This document shows, one piece after another, positions 25,746-37,722 of a DNA stretch of 64,000 nt (its first letter is position 1; each line of letters begins with the position of its first letter). The translations under genes and the position numbers were made by a program. The notes under the pieces are model-generated. The model was not told the origin of the DNA. It did not search any database and worked only from the letters and a program-made list of their open reading frames with translations. The DNA lies in NCBI RefSeq assembly GCF_003254395.2, contig NC_037638.1:12545086-12609085 (forward strand), written 5' to 3'. The stretch comes from Apis mellifera (lineage: Eukaryota > Arthropoda > Insecta > Hymenoptera > Apidae).

Positions 25746-27429
25746 TAAGAAAATCTCTATTTATTATCTCTATTTATTCGTTTCTTCTAATCGTATTCGT
25801 GAAAAATTTTGTTAGATTTCCTTTTAATGAAGAAAATGTGTATTTAAAAGTATGAATAGTTTTTTATTAGATTATAAGATTCGAGCTAATTTTGACATAA
25901 TTTCAGAATGATTTCGACTGTTCAGAACAAACCACTTGAGAATTCCATTGAGAAATCACGTTCAATCACCTACTTTCGTATGCATCCCTATCGCATTTCA
26001 AGCAGCTAACGTTTACACTCGCATAATTCATCGAACTAGTTCTATATTAATCCAAGTAAGAGACAAAGTCGAGAAAAAAGAGAATTATATATCAATTCTC
26101 CGATTTGCAATGGATGAAATATCATCGTTCTTCTCTCGTCTCAGCTCGAAGAAACTAATTATTTTTTCATTAAATTCTTCTTTCAATATTTATTCTTTTA
26201 TATCATGTCTACTCTCTAATTTCTTCTAATTCACAGATGCTAATCAAAGTGGGGAAATACAACTGGATGTAAATAAAAATCTTAGCTTGGCTCATTCCTG
26301 TTACAAACTGCTTTTCAAAAGAAGAAAAACCATTTCTGAAACCTATTCGTCAAAATTATGCGATATTTAAAAAAGAAAAAAAAAATAGATAAATGAGTGA
26401 AAGTGATAATATTGAAAGTCTCGTAAATTGATATTTTCTCGATTCTGATTAAAAAATCGCAGAAATCTCTGTTATGATCGAACTAGGAGTAATATTAATT
26501 TCAAAAAAAGAAAAAAGAAAGAGATACGATTACTTTAAACAGGAAGGAAATTGATTACTGGCAATTTGCTTAATTGCTAAAATACATACATGCATATATA
26601 TATCCTTAATAACACAATAAAGTCTATAAGTGCTTATCAGTACTTGATAATGCGGTAATAGTGAAATCTAAAGAAGAAGTAATATCGATTTAGGAGTTAC
26701 ACACGTTGTGAACGATCACTTTCTCTCCTCCTCGAGAATCTCTCCTCCTTCTTGCATGACTATCTTCCATCTAAGCGAGTAAAAAAATCTTGATGGAGCA
26801 TATAACCTTGAGCCATCGTTGTAGAAATTTACTGCCAAGAGAGATGTCTTTTGATTAATTATATCGAGACGACACGACATAAGCAGTGACATAATTGAAA
26901 TTTCACGATGATGTAAAAGTGCTTTTATCGAAGCGAAAATTGTTCTTTTTTTTTTATGTAAATTTTATTATATGCACGATGTTTATAATGACGAATAAAA
27001 AATACCAAATAACAATTATCAATTATATAAATTAAAAAGTTACTTCATCTTTATTGTATATGAATTTTGAATCAATGATTAAAAATTGAGAGACAAGAGA
27101 AATAATCTTTCTTCTATTGTTATATTTGTATTTTATTTAAATTTACAAGATAAAGGGAGAAAAAAATTCTAAACTTGCAATATTAACAATGATTCATCAC
27201 GAGTTCAATGGATTCTAAATTTTAAGAGAGAAAAAAGAAAATGAAAATAATTTACATTTGATGATCGTGCGCAATTTAAACAAGCACGAAAGCAAAGAAT
27301 CATTTATAAGAATTCTTTATTAAATTTATACCTAACCACACGAATTTCTAGGAGAGAGTAAATGACTTTAATAGAGAAATCTAAGAATTCATTATGCTAA
27401 AGTATTTACGTAAAACTATTTACATACGA
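25746..27429. other. Intergenic DNA, no gene seen
   Basis: Neither conserved motifs nor credible exons were found. A 97-codon frame at 25936 has no signal peptide, domain or splice support. Confidence 0.5.
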
Positions 27430-27835
27430 TAATTTATTTACAAACGCAATTATCGAATAATATTATGAACGATATAACGATCGAATGGCGCGAATTTCGA
27501 ATTGAAGAAATTTAAGAAACTCTAAAATACAATTTTATTTACAAACGCAATTATCGAATAATATTATGAACGATATAACGATCGAATGGCGTGAATTTCG
27601 AATTGAAGAAATTTAAGAAACTCTAAAATACAATTTTATATACAAACGCAATTATCGAATAATATTATGAACGATATAACGATCGAATGGCGCGAATTTC
27701 GAATTGAAGAAATTTAAGAAACTCTAAAATACAATTTTATTTACAAACGCAATTATCGAATAATATTATGAACGATATAACGATCGAATGGCGGGAATTT
27801 CGAATTGAAGAAATTTAAGAAACTCTAAAATACAA
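27430..27835. repeat. Four near-identical 101-bp tandem copies
   Basis: Copies start near 27430, 27531, 27632 and 27733. Each contains ACAAACGCAATTATCGAATA, then GAACGATATAACGATCGAAT, then GGCGNGAATTTCGAATTG. Within the copies almost the only change is one base after GGCG: C, T, C, G in order. The near identity implies recent amplification or gene conversion. Confidence 0.93.
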
Positions 27836-30800
27836 TATAAAATACAAATAATACAAATATATATAAACAAGATACATGTAGATGCAATATATGCACACTG
27901 TACAACATAAAAATATGTTTCACCATTAATAATTATAATCCATAATTATAATTACAATTATTATAATTATTCGTAAAAAAAAATATCGTAAATCAAAATC
28001 AGAATCAAATAATATTATAAACGATGTAAAACCAATTAAATTTAAAAATATATAATAAAATGTTTAAAATATTAAAGTATATCACGGATATATACATACG
28101 GGGAACCATAACATCGAAGCAAAATATGTATCGATTTAAATTCCATCGAGTGAAAGATTTTCACTCTGTGAACGACCGTTTAATGAATCGAAGATCAAGG
28201 TCCTTTCTGCTGATCCTGTTACTTTCTATCCGTCTCGATCAACGATTCTTCCATCTTGCTAGAAATGCGATAAAAGGATCACAAGAAGAGGCAATCGTGA
28301 GTCACGAAGAGAGAGCAACTTCCTGGTTTCACGTGGTTTCGCGTTGTAAACTCGGAAGTTTCACGCGAGCTTTGTTTACGTCAAGAAAAATGGGAAATAG
28401 AGTGATGAGTTTCTGAAGAATAATGATTACAGAGAAGAGAATCTTTTCGAGAAGAATATTTTGTTATAACCTTGATTGATACAATTTTTGATAATTCTAA
28501 ATTGTGAATTTTTTTATATTGATATTTAATCAAAATCTTATTTACTTTGCAAATTTTTTGTTTCCCATAATGATCCTTGTCATTTGAAAAGACCAAAATC
28601 CTTGCATGTATCTTGTTTATTACGTTACCATTATAATTATATTACAATTCATAATTATTATAATAAATAAAAAAAAAAGATCGTGCTAGAATCAGTGTGA
28701 ACTCGTTTCAAAACGTGAAATCTCTACTTTCACAGCTCTGACTTTGTTTTCTTCAAAGATGTTTTTGCATCGTGTAACAAATAGAAAAAAATAAAGATAT
28801 TTTTCCTCTCAAAAATTTAAAAAATCCAATCAGTTATACGTAAAGATACTGAAAATTGAAATCTCTCCTCTACTTTAATAACTCTTTAAATCATATCAAT
28901 AATGAACAAAAGAATATTAAAACACAAATCCAGAAAGAAGAAATATAACAAATTCAAGAATTTTTCTTTCCAAGCTCTTCGTAAATAATATTCACCTTGA
29001 TATAATAAGTCTACTAAAAAATTACCAGATATATTAATTTATTAATTATATTTAATTACAATTTATTTAGAATATTATTCAAACTATCCAAATATACTTT
29101 CGAACAGGATTGTACAACGGGTGACACAACTCTCTGGAAAAAGCTCACGGATCGTTGAACACTCCTTCGACTAACCTTCCTTGTTTCTATCGAATCGAAT
29201 TCCTCGGAGTAGAGATTTCACTGTCACGGTCCCGCGATCCTCGCGGAAAAAGAAAAAGAAAAAAGAAAAAAAAAAAAGGGATAACGCGTTGCTCGTTTTT
29301 GTTTTCGCTCGGCGATCGGAATGCGCAATCCGGAGTGTGGGCCGATTTTACGAGGCGAGACGATCGGTTTCCCTTTCTCTGTGATCCGCACGCGATCCTA
29401 GAACATCGACGGGATCGATTTACAGGCCACGATTTCTATGGATCCTCTCCCTCTTACGGGATTCATTCTATGGATGGATCACTCGTGAAAGGAAACACCT
29501 GCTCCCGGTGAAACGAAAAGAAAGAAGAAATCTTCCAGCTCGGGGAAAGAGATACATTTTCTCCGGCAAAGAATCTTGAAAATAGCCTCGCCCTCGATAC
29601 TTTGATTCCGTTTGAGAGAGATAGAGATGTATATGTATGTATCGAAGGGAAACGGATATTCCGTGGAAAATTTATTTCTTAAATTGTTGTTGCTCGAATC
29701 CGTTGTTCGTAAAAGAACAATCTGAACTCATTTTTCGAAGAGTGAAATCTTTACTTTCACTACTGGGGCCTCAGTTTTTTGCATCGTGTAGCAAAATAAA
29801 GATACTTTTCTTTGGAAAATATTGGGAAAATTCAATGGGCTGTAAATAAATATTGAAATATCGTAAAAACTTGTAAGATTTTATTTCAAATTATTGAGTT
29901 TTAAATATAACCAACAGAAAAATTATATAATAATAATATTAGTCAAATATAAGAAATTTTAATGACAGAGTTCCAAAGGGAATGAATATTTTCTAATATT
30001 TTTTTTAAATATATGCAAATATTCAAGTAATATTTATAATACATAAAATTACATCTTCCTGGCAATGAAATTATATTCATGCAAATACAACTCTTATATT
30101 ATATCGATTCCATCGACTGTACATTCTTGACCACGCAATCCTTTACTCAAGATCAAGTTTAAGATCAAGTTCACATTGGTTATCTACTAAATTATACTAC
30201 TCGTAACAGCATCGTATGGAACATGTATATGCATAACTGTACTACATTTGTATATATTTGTATATAAATTTAGATAAAAGTTAGCAATTTATTGGCAACT
30301 GATTGATAATTTTATTCATTAATTAAAGTTGTTAAAACGTGAAATTGTTGCATCTTAATAATGAAGGCACATAAAAGAGTCACTTTTCATTCTTTTAATT
30401 AAATTATTTTATATTATATACCACCTGATATTGCTGTTGATCATTACAGTTGGTGATATAAAATTAAAGTAAATTTCTAATCATCAGCATTATATTTCTT
30501 AAAAGTCACTTATGCAAATACTAAGTTTGCATCAAGCTTAAAGAAAGCATATGGAATAAGTTGTAATCGCTAATTGAATAATTTAATAAAATTATAACTA
30601 ATTGAACCATGAAATGATTATTGCTTTATGTGCAATCATATGTTTATTAATCAGCTGATTAGTAGACTGTCTTTTAACTTTTCATACTCGTTTAGAATAA
30701 AATTATAAATATGTTTCTAAGATAACTAAGATTTAAAGCGTTTAATTAATTTTCCTTTCCTATTTGCCTCGAGTTTATAAATTTATGATACATTAATAAA

Positions 30801-32340
30801 TTAATTTTAAATTAATCTCTCTTTCTGAATACAGAATGTTTCTAATATAAGATTCTATACTATTCTTCTGTATGAGATATATAGAATTAATAGTAAAAAT
30901 ATATTTTTAAACTACTTGTGTTATTTATTTATTTATTCAAATTATAATACATGCAAAATATCTCTTAAACATTCTATTATATGATAATTAACAATATAAT
31001 AATTATGTATATACATTTATATCAAATTAAAATAAATTCAATCGATTGAATTTTTGTTAAACAACTATTTTGTATTTAAATACGTTGTAAAAAAAAATTT
31101 CTGATTCGATTTCGAAATTGAAACAATTGAATAAAAAATAATGCGTCCTCGATGCAAATTTTCGAGACTTTATACGATTGAAATAATTCTTCATTGAGAT
31201 TAAAGAGATTACAGAGCGAAATAATGTGGAGATAAGATAATGCTTTCGAAATCCATTTTGGAAATCTGAGAAATTATAGATAAATGGAACCACGATGTAT
31301 TATGGCGAATAATTTAGCTGATATTCCTTTTATAAATCGAGATAATTTATTTCTATTATATAGTTAAGATGAGATTTATTTTGATGAAATAATAAAATAT
31401 TTTATGCAGCAGCTTAATTACTTAAAATATTTACTGTATGAATTATTATTTCTACGACTTTTAATTAATATCCTGTGAATAAAATTTACATTTTAAAACT
31501 TGCGTGTAAATTGATGCGTGAAATGAATAAATTAGTCATAAATAAGTTGATTCGATATTAGAGAATTTTTTCTCGAAGAATTTGAAAAGAAAATTTAATA
31601 CTAGGAATAATCGAATTCAGTATATAATATCATAAACATTGATATAGCAATTATACATAAAGATAAAGAAATAAAAAAAAAGAATTTTAATTTCATAGAA
31701 GCAAATACAAACTATAAAAATGTAACAATCTTTCCAAATCTTTCAAATTTAAAACCTCAAAATCCAAAGATAAATTTCATTGCAAACCTCACTTAGATCA
31801 AAAATTTCTGCACAAAGATCCAGAATCTCAGAAAACTAAACCTTAAAAACAAAATGTATCCAAAAGAGAAAAAAACAAAAAATAAAAATAAGAATAAAAA
31901 AAGTTTTACGGTTCACGTAACATAACCTCATCTGCTCGATAGTGACCCGTCTGTATCCATTACTTTCAATCGTCTCTCTTCTCGATCGGTAAAAAAGAAT
32001 CATCCCAGACGTTCATCTTCTTAACCAAACGAGTGAAACAAACCGCGAGTGCATCCACCTCGTCGTGTTATGACGGTGATCTTGATCTTGGCCGTTCACC
32101 CAACCAAGTCCAGCTTTCCATTAAAAAGACCACGGTACACTATGTGGCGAAGGCGGTGTGGAGACGCAAGGTGCGTCGAAACAGATCTAAAAAACGTCTA
32201 GAAGAGGAAATGAACAAAACGATGGGATCGAGGTGAAGGGTAAGCAACTTAGGTGGAGGGGGTGCGCCGGTCCTCCGTTTTTTGCCACGTCTTCTCTATT
32301 AGACGGCTCCTTTCACGTGCATCAGTTTTACGCTTGCAAA
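27836..32340. other. Intergenic DNA, no gene seen
   Basis: Mostly AT-rich. A GC-richer stretch at 29150-29520 has a 118-codon frame with a Lys run but no supportable product. Segments 28698-28850 and 29718-29850 are diverged copies of one another. Within 31990-32340 the GC content rises toward the promoter of the next plus-strand gene. Confidence 0.5.
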
Positions 32341-32381
32341 AGATTCCCTTTCATTCTTATCCAACTCCAATCACGTACATG

Positions 32382-32414
32382 TATAAAAGCGGCGAGCGTG
32401 TGCACAACCGTCAG
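32382..32414 (+). promoter_or_regulatory. Core promoter: TATAAAAG plus TCAG initiator
   Basis: TATAAAAG at 32382-32389 is followed by CCGTCAGCAG with TCAG at 32411-32414. The initiator A lies about 31 bp from the first T of the TATA box, the standard insect spacing. The ATG is at 32561, which gives a 5' UTR of about 148 nt. Confidence 0.7.
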
Positions 32415-32560
32415 CAGATCAAAACTGCGGTTTCAACCGCCAACTGTATCGCGAAGAAGGAACCGGTAGTCGTTCGTTTTCTCTTACGCTTTTATCATTT
32501 TCCTCGAATTATTTGCGCCGAGCTGGTCTCTAAACGAAACGGGTAGAGGAGAGCAACACG

Positions 32561-34678
32561 ATGACCAAGCTCGCGGTAAGTTCTAATTCTCGGTTTGAAA
32601 TTCGACTTGAAGGTTGCGCGGGAAATTTGAAAAGATTTTTCTTTCCTCTGGCGAATTATTGGTAATTTGACTTGTAAAAATTAGAAAACACGACGTTTTG
32701 CGTAAATTCGAAGAGAATAGTTGAATTTGGGATAGATAAATTTTATGCAAAGAATGAAAGTTTGAAAAATTTTAGATATACAAAATCCCTTTGGATAAAT
32801 CGATTGCTAAAGTGAATTTTAACGAAATTTTTGGTATTTATTTTTATTTGGAGAATAGAATATTTTATATTGGATTAATATAATTCGAGTTCAAGATTTG
32901 AATTTAAAATTTGTAAATAGTATATTGAATAAAAATTTAATAAGAGGAAGGGAACTAAATTAACAATTGTAAAAAATTGCATTAATGTTTTTCTTATTTT
33001 TAGCTTTGAAAAAATTCTCAGCGTCTTTGAATAAAATATTTTATTTTCCAAGATATGTTACAATATTTCATTTTTTACTTTTTAAATAAGAAAACTTGTA
33101 CGAATTTTCGTAGAGATCTAGAAAAAGTATGAGTAACAAAATTTAACGATTCAAATTTTCAAATTAAAAAATACAGAATTTTGAAATACAGAAAATTCTT
33201 TTATTAGAAAAAAATTTAAAACAATTGTTCTACTAAGAGAATCATGAAGATAAAAAACTATAAGAAATTTCACGTATCAAATTAAAATTTCTCTATTCAA
33301 ATCTGATGTCCATTGAAAAAGTTATTCCAAGAAAATTCTAGCAGCGATTTAAATTCGCTTAAATTTCTCTCGATATACACGATGCACATTTTGCATGTTA
33401 ACGGTAATATTCAGAAATTTTCTGCACTGGTTAAATCGAGTTTTTTTTTTTTTTTCTTTTCTTCCAGGCCGTCTTTGTGGTTGCCTCTTTGCTCAATTTG
33501 GCCTCAGCGGGACACCACGGTGGACAGTGAGTTTCTTTTACTGCCAATATATCGTCCACGGTTATTTACATTTTGCTATAATCAAACGGAAGTGCAGTTA
33601 TCTACTCGCGATCATAAATCAGAGCAACGAACCGTGAAGTCGACCCACGCGTCGCGACTTTCTCCAGATATTTTGCTTATCGATGGTCAATTTTCCTCCA
33701 TTATCGAAACAAAACCAGAACGAATCCGCTCTTTCCCATCCAATGATTCAGGAAGCGTCGTTTCCGCGTCATTACCCGCACGATCGTCCGTGTCGAGATC
33801 GAAACAAAAAATTAATCGAAAGACAATTCGAGTTATAATATATTTCAATCTTATCATTTGCTTATCATTTGCAAGATATATAATCGATATAAAATATAGC
33901 AATTAATGAAAATTAATTATATATATTTTAGATTTCTTGATAGCAATGATTAAAAATAACCAACGAATTTTTATTTCTCCGTTCCAAATAAAATTAAAAG
34001 AAAATTTCAGATGTCACTCGATAGAGAAAATAATTATTTCATTACTCGATCGAAATTTTTCTCTATTATTAAATATCATTCGATAGAGAAAATAATTATT
34101 TCATTACTCGATCGAAACTTTTCTTTATTATTAAACGTCACTCGATAGAGAAAATAATTATTTTATTATTATTGAATCGAAAAAAGATTTTTTCATTAAT
34201 ATTACATTAAGAATCGTGAATTCTTCGTTTTTAAACGAACTGAAATAATTGAAATAAAATTTCCAGCGATCACGTGGTGATCCACGTGCCCTACAAGATC
34301 AAGACCATCCACCACACGCACACCATTACCAAGCACATCCACCACGGTGGGGGAGGTGGTGACAAATACGAGGTGCTGGGGTACACGGTCGGTCACCCCA
34401 TAGATTTGGGAGGTGGCCACGGTGGTTTCGGTGGCGATTTCGGAGGCGGCGGTGGCCACGACTTGGGGGGTGGCGGCGACTTCGGCGGCGGCGGCGGCGG
34501 CGGCGGCCATATTGAATACAGTGGCGGCGGTGGCGGTGGCGGCGGCCACATCGAATATGGCGGCGGTGACATTGGCGGAGGGTACGGGGGCGGTGGAGGA
34601 TTCGGCGGAGGCCACGGAGGCGGTGGATTCGGAGGGGGCCTTGGCGGAGGGGGCCACGAGGACTGGGGTGGCCATTAA
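32561..34678 (+). CDS. Secreted glycine-rich protein of the VP-motif family (161 aa)
   Basis: Three exons: 32561-32575, 33468-33526, 34267-34678 (486 nt). Exon 1 encodes MTKLA, followed by gtaagt. Exon 2 encodes VFVVASLLNLASAGHHGG, completing the signal peptide. The split codon CA|C gives His25, then DHVVIHVPYKIKTIHHTHT, with Pro33 eight residues after the split. A second His-rich stretch (ITKHIHHGG) follows. Residues 45-161 are mostly Gly with DLGGG, HIEY and GFGGG units, ending EDWGGH. Glycine-rich secreted proteins with HVP and HH elements are typical of insect cuticle; function is otherwise unknown. The core promoter is clear. It is convergent with the minus-strand member at 35689-36639. 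The AT-rich introns contrast with a very GC-rich last exon. Confidence 0.88.
34010..34190. repeat. 62-bp tandem repeat, about 2.7 copies
   Basis: CACTCGATAGAGAAAATAAT (or CATTCG) recurs at 34015, 34077 and 34139 in intron 2, ending about 75 bp before the exon-3 acceptor. Confidence 0.9.
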
Positions 34679-35389
34679 CGAGAGTGTGGCTCGTGCCAAT
34701 TTTTTGGGGAGGAGAACGGTAGTTTTCTTCGGAGAAGAATTCGATTGGTTTCGTTGTGGGAAAAGAAAATCTCGATTCTTTAAGTTTCTTTTTCTTTTTT
34801 TCTTTAGATTCAATCGGTAAGAAGCGGATCAGAGGAATTTCATCTTTGCATCTTCTCTAAAGATAAGATAAAAAAACGTGATTGATGATCGAGAGAAACC
34901 TCTTCCAAATGGCGATGATTATCAAGCATACATAATTGTGTGCGGTTAATCCAACTTTCGCTGGATATACAATTCTTTTAAATTAATTAATTTTAAATTA
35001 GAAGCTTCCATTTACCAAGAAGCTTTTATTAGTAGAAAGTTTATCGAAGTTTGGATGGATATTTTAATAGCTTTCATTTTTTTGACTGACGTTCTCCAGG
35101 GAATGCCAATCGACTTTTTATCATTCTTACCTCTCGTCCTAGTCTTTCTATTATCGTCACATCGTTCGTAACTTGTTGTAATGTAAATATTGTTACTTTC
35201 TTAATATCCCTTATTATAATATTATACCGCGGTTCGAATGAATCTAATGTATAATTATTAATTGTCGTGAGAAAGATTGATTAAATTGCGTGTGTACCTG
35301 AAATATCATTTTTCCCATTTGTATTACTCCCTCTCTCTCTCTCTTTCTCTCTCTCTCTTCATTTATCAGCTTAATAATTAATTATTATA
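34679..35389. other. 3' flank of the 32561-34678 gene
   Basis: Intergenic between convergent genes. It contains a CT-rich microsatellite at about 35330-35360 and no coding exon. Confidence 0.5.
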
Positions 35390-35688
35390 TATAATAATTA
35401 TAATTAGCTTAACCAATAGAATCAATGAAAAATTGATTTAAACTGTACACTCAAACTTGACAGAAAGAAACTTTACTTTAATCTTATTTATAATAATATT
35501 ATAATTAGCTTAACCAATAGAATCAATGAAAAATTGATTTAAACTGTACACTCAAACTTGACAGAAAGAAACTTTACTTTAATCTTATTTATAATAATAT
35601 TATAATTAGCTTAACCAATAAAATCAATAAAAAATTGATCAAAACTCGACAGAACTCGACGGAAAGAAACTTTACTTTAATCTTATTT
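35390..35688. repeat. ~103-bp tandem repeat, about 3 copies, abutting a stop codon
   Basis: TTATAATTAGCTTAACCAAT recurs three times about 103 bp apart. The third copy is more diverged and runs to the stop codon (35689-35691) of the minus-strand gene, so the array probably forms its 3' UTR. Confidence 0.88.
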
Positions 35689-36639
35689 CTAATTCTCCTC
35701 CACGCTTCTAATTCTCTTTCTTCCTCTTTTGCCATGATGATGACGTTTATCCCTAGTATTCTCGTACTCCACGTCGTCGACCAAATACCTTCCAGCGTGC
35801 GTTTTCGTTTCAAACTCGTCCTTGAAACCGTCGCTCTCCGCGTCTCCCTGCTCCTCGCGACGATCCTCGTGAAACTTGTGCGTCTGATCCGCCCGAATCC
35901 GCCCGCTCTCCACCTCCCCCCCCTTCCTGTACCCCTCCTCGTAATTAAACGACACCGTCTCCGTGTTGGGCGGCGTATCGTTCACGTCCTCGTGCACCGC
36001 GTAACTGTCGCGTCCCCTCTCCTCCAAATCGTTGCCTCCTTCCCCGTCGTAAGACGAGGGATACTCCTTGTGATAATCGTACACGGGGAAGTACTTTTGC
36101 CTTTTTCGATCGTCCTCCTTGCGTGGCGAATCGTTTCCCGATTTCTCGTCCTGATAATTCTCGTGGTCGAGCTCGTGATCCCCGTACTCGTCCCTGTGGT
36201 TGTGATAACGGCCACGGCTCCAATTCGAGCCCCAACTGTACTCGTGCTTCTTGTACGTTCTCGGCCTCTTGGGCGGCACGCGGACGTGGAGCAGCACCGT
36301 CCTCGTGTGCGTGTGGTGGTTGATCACATCCGGCACGAGGATCTTCAGGTGGAGGCTGGAAAGGGAATGAGAGGTGTGCTCGAGAAAAAACGAGAGTATG
36401 GAACGTGGTGAAAGCGAAAGAATTGGTGGAAAGAACTCACTGTTTCGAAGTTACCCCGTATATCGTCGCTTGGTTCAGCAGAAGGAGGCACAGGTAGTTG
36501 AGGTGTTGCTGGGAAAAGATGTAATAATTAGATTGAAAAAGTTGAGATTCAATTGTTTAAATTTTTTATTTAGAATTGTATGTATATGTGTGTGGAATAA
36601 TTTTGTAATCGTTCTAATTACCCATTTTTTCGTTATCAT
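35689..36639 (-). CDS. Secreted charged, Tyr/His-rich protein of the VP-motif family (250 aa)
   Basis: Three minus-strand exons: 36622-36639, 36441-36508, 35689-36355 (753 nt). Exon 1 encodes MITKKW. Exon 2 encodes QHLNYLCLLLLNQATIYG and more, a signal peptide. The split codon CA|C (His29) is followed by LHLKILVPDVINHHTHTRT, so Pro37 lies eight residues on and an HHTHT stretch follows, as in the 32561 gene. A second HVRVPPKRPRTYKK segment comes next. The remaining ~190 residues are strongly charged (Asp, Glu, Arg, Lys, His) with many Tyr and no Gly repeats, ending RHHHGKRGRKRIRSVEEN. The tail is probably disordered. No enzyme motif is seen. A TATA box lies 78 bp upstream, and the 3' UTR appears to be a tandem repeat. 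Confidence 0.85.
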
Positions 36640-36716
36640 GGTCGAGGAGTGAGAAAGAAAACGAAGCGTCGGGATCAGCGGTTCAATTTCGTTTGGCATC
36701 GCGTAGGACGCTCCTC

Positions 36717-36723
36717 GTTTATA
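36717..36723 (-). promoter_or_regulatory. TATA box, TATAAAC
   Basis: TATAAAC on the minus strand, 78 bp upstream of the ATG at 36639, which leaves a 5' UTR of about 50 nt. Confidence 0.5.
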
Positions 36724-37272
36724 TTCCGCCCTCTATCACGGTGATTACTATGAAATTGCGAGATTATTATTTTACGGACGATCGACCACTTTCGCCGTTT
36801 CGAGATATGCTCCGTCTGCCAATCCGCTTCGAATGGCACGCCTTTTGGAAAAATGTGTCAACGGTGGTCGGTGGTAAGGTCATTGCCACGCCGGAAGGAG
36901 GATTATTGTTCAATAAACGCGGTTATTGATGTTGTTTCTCTATTTTTTTTTTTTTTAGTTCGCTTATAGTTTTACTCGACGTAAATGTAAAAAAAAAAAA
37001 TAACGATAGAAATATCTTTGCAAAGATAAAATTTTCTTCAAAATTTTTATTCTTCTTTGTTGGAAAGAAAAAATTAAATTTAACTTGATTTTACAGAAAA
37101 TAGATACATTTATTCTTTAAATAAACTGGTTTAATACAAAATATTGTTAAAACATGTTTTGAGATCTATTAATTATACATATTTGAACTCTATTTTGAAT
37201 TCTATTAAATATATTCGTTGGGTTGAATTTTATATTAAGCGCAATATTATCTAGTTATAATTAAAATTATTT
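36724..37272. other. Intergenic between two minus-strand family members
   Basis: No exon was seen. A minus-strand AATAAA at 37109-37114 lies about 160 nt after the stop at 37273 and may be its poly(A) signal. Confidence 0.45.
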
Positions 37273-37632
37273 CTAGTAAATTTCATATTTCTCGTCCTCC
37301 TCGAAATCTTCCTTCTTGTCCTCGCGATAATGCGGGATGATTTTGTAAATCGTGTGTACGTGCTTCACGTTCTTCACCCGATAAGGAACATGGATGATCA
37401 CCTTCTTCCTGTTACATAAAAACAAGACTGAATGTAATATACGATTAAAACACCAACGCTTGGATACTCACGATTCGATTGGTTGTTGTAGCAGCGAGAG
37501 CAAAGCCAATAAAGCAATAGCATACTGTGAATATACGAAATGAAAAGGAAAATAAGCGTGTTGGAATGAAAAATAAATCGAATAGAATCAGGGGAAAATC
37601 TTTCGTCATCTTACCAAAAACGTTCGTTTCAT
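37273..37632 (-). CDS. Short secreted VP-motif family protein (68 aa)
   Basis: Three minus-strand exons: 37615-37632, 37472-37524, 37273-37408 (207 nt). Exon 1 encodes MKRTFL and exon 2 YAIALLALLSLLQQPIE, together a signal peptide. The split codon TC|G gives Ser24, followed by KKVIIHVPYRVKNVKHVHT with Pro32 eight residues on. The protein ends after a short acidic tail, EDKKEDFEEDEKYEIY. It is close to a minimal version of the family: leader, HVP motif, His element and almost nothing else. It may act as a small matrix component or a partner of the larger members; that is inference. TATATAAAC lies about 82 bp upstream. The frame is too split to appear as a long ORF, so automated calls could miss it. 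Confidence 0.82.
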
Positions 37633-37713
37633 TCTGGATGAAATGAGAAAATTTAACCTCTTCGAAGCTTTGAGAAACGGACAATCTCTGCTCGCGATCG
37701 TAACAAATCTAAC

Positions 37714-37722
37714 GTTTATATA
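37714..37722 (-). promoter_or_regulatory. TATA box, TATATAAAC
   Basis: On the minus strand about 82 bp upstream of the ATG at 37632. Confidence 0.5.

Noticed and set aside
26599..26610. ATATCCTT, resembling a U12-type donor
   Set aside because: It is an extension of a TA run with no exon before it.
27430..27835. Regular repeats considered as a CRISPR-like array
   Set aside because: Units are contiguous 101-bp tandems without unique spacers, in an animal genome.
29155..29511. 118-codon plus-strand frame in a GC-richer patch
   Set aside because: Low-complexity Lys run, no recognised domain and no promoter or exon signals.
33313..33906. 197-codon plus-strand frame
   Set aside because: Crosses intron 1, exon 2 and intron 2 of the 32561-34678 gene in another frame, with a poly-Phe stretch from the T-tract before the acceptor.
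34202..34820. Ala-rich frames over the last exon of the 32561-34678 gene
   Set aside because: Shadows of GGN repeats on both strands.
35635..36411. 258-codon hydrophobic frame on the plus strand
   Set aside because: Antisense shadow of the charged secreted protein at 35689-36355; it also spans that gene's 3' UTR repeat.
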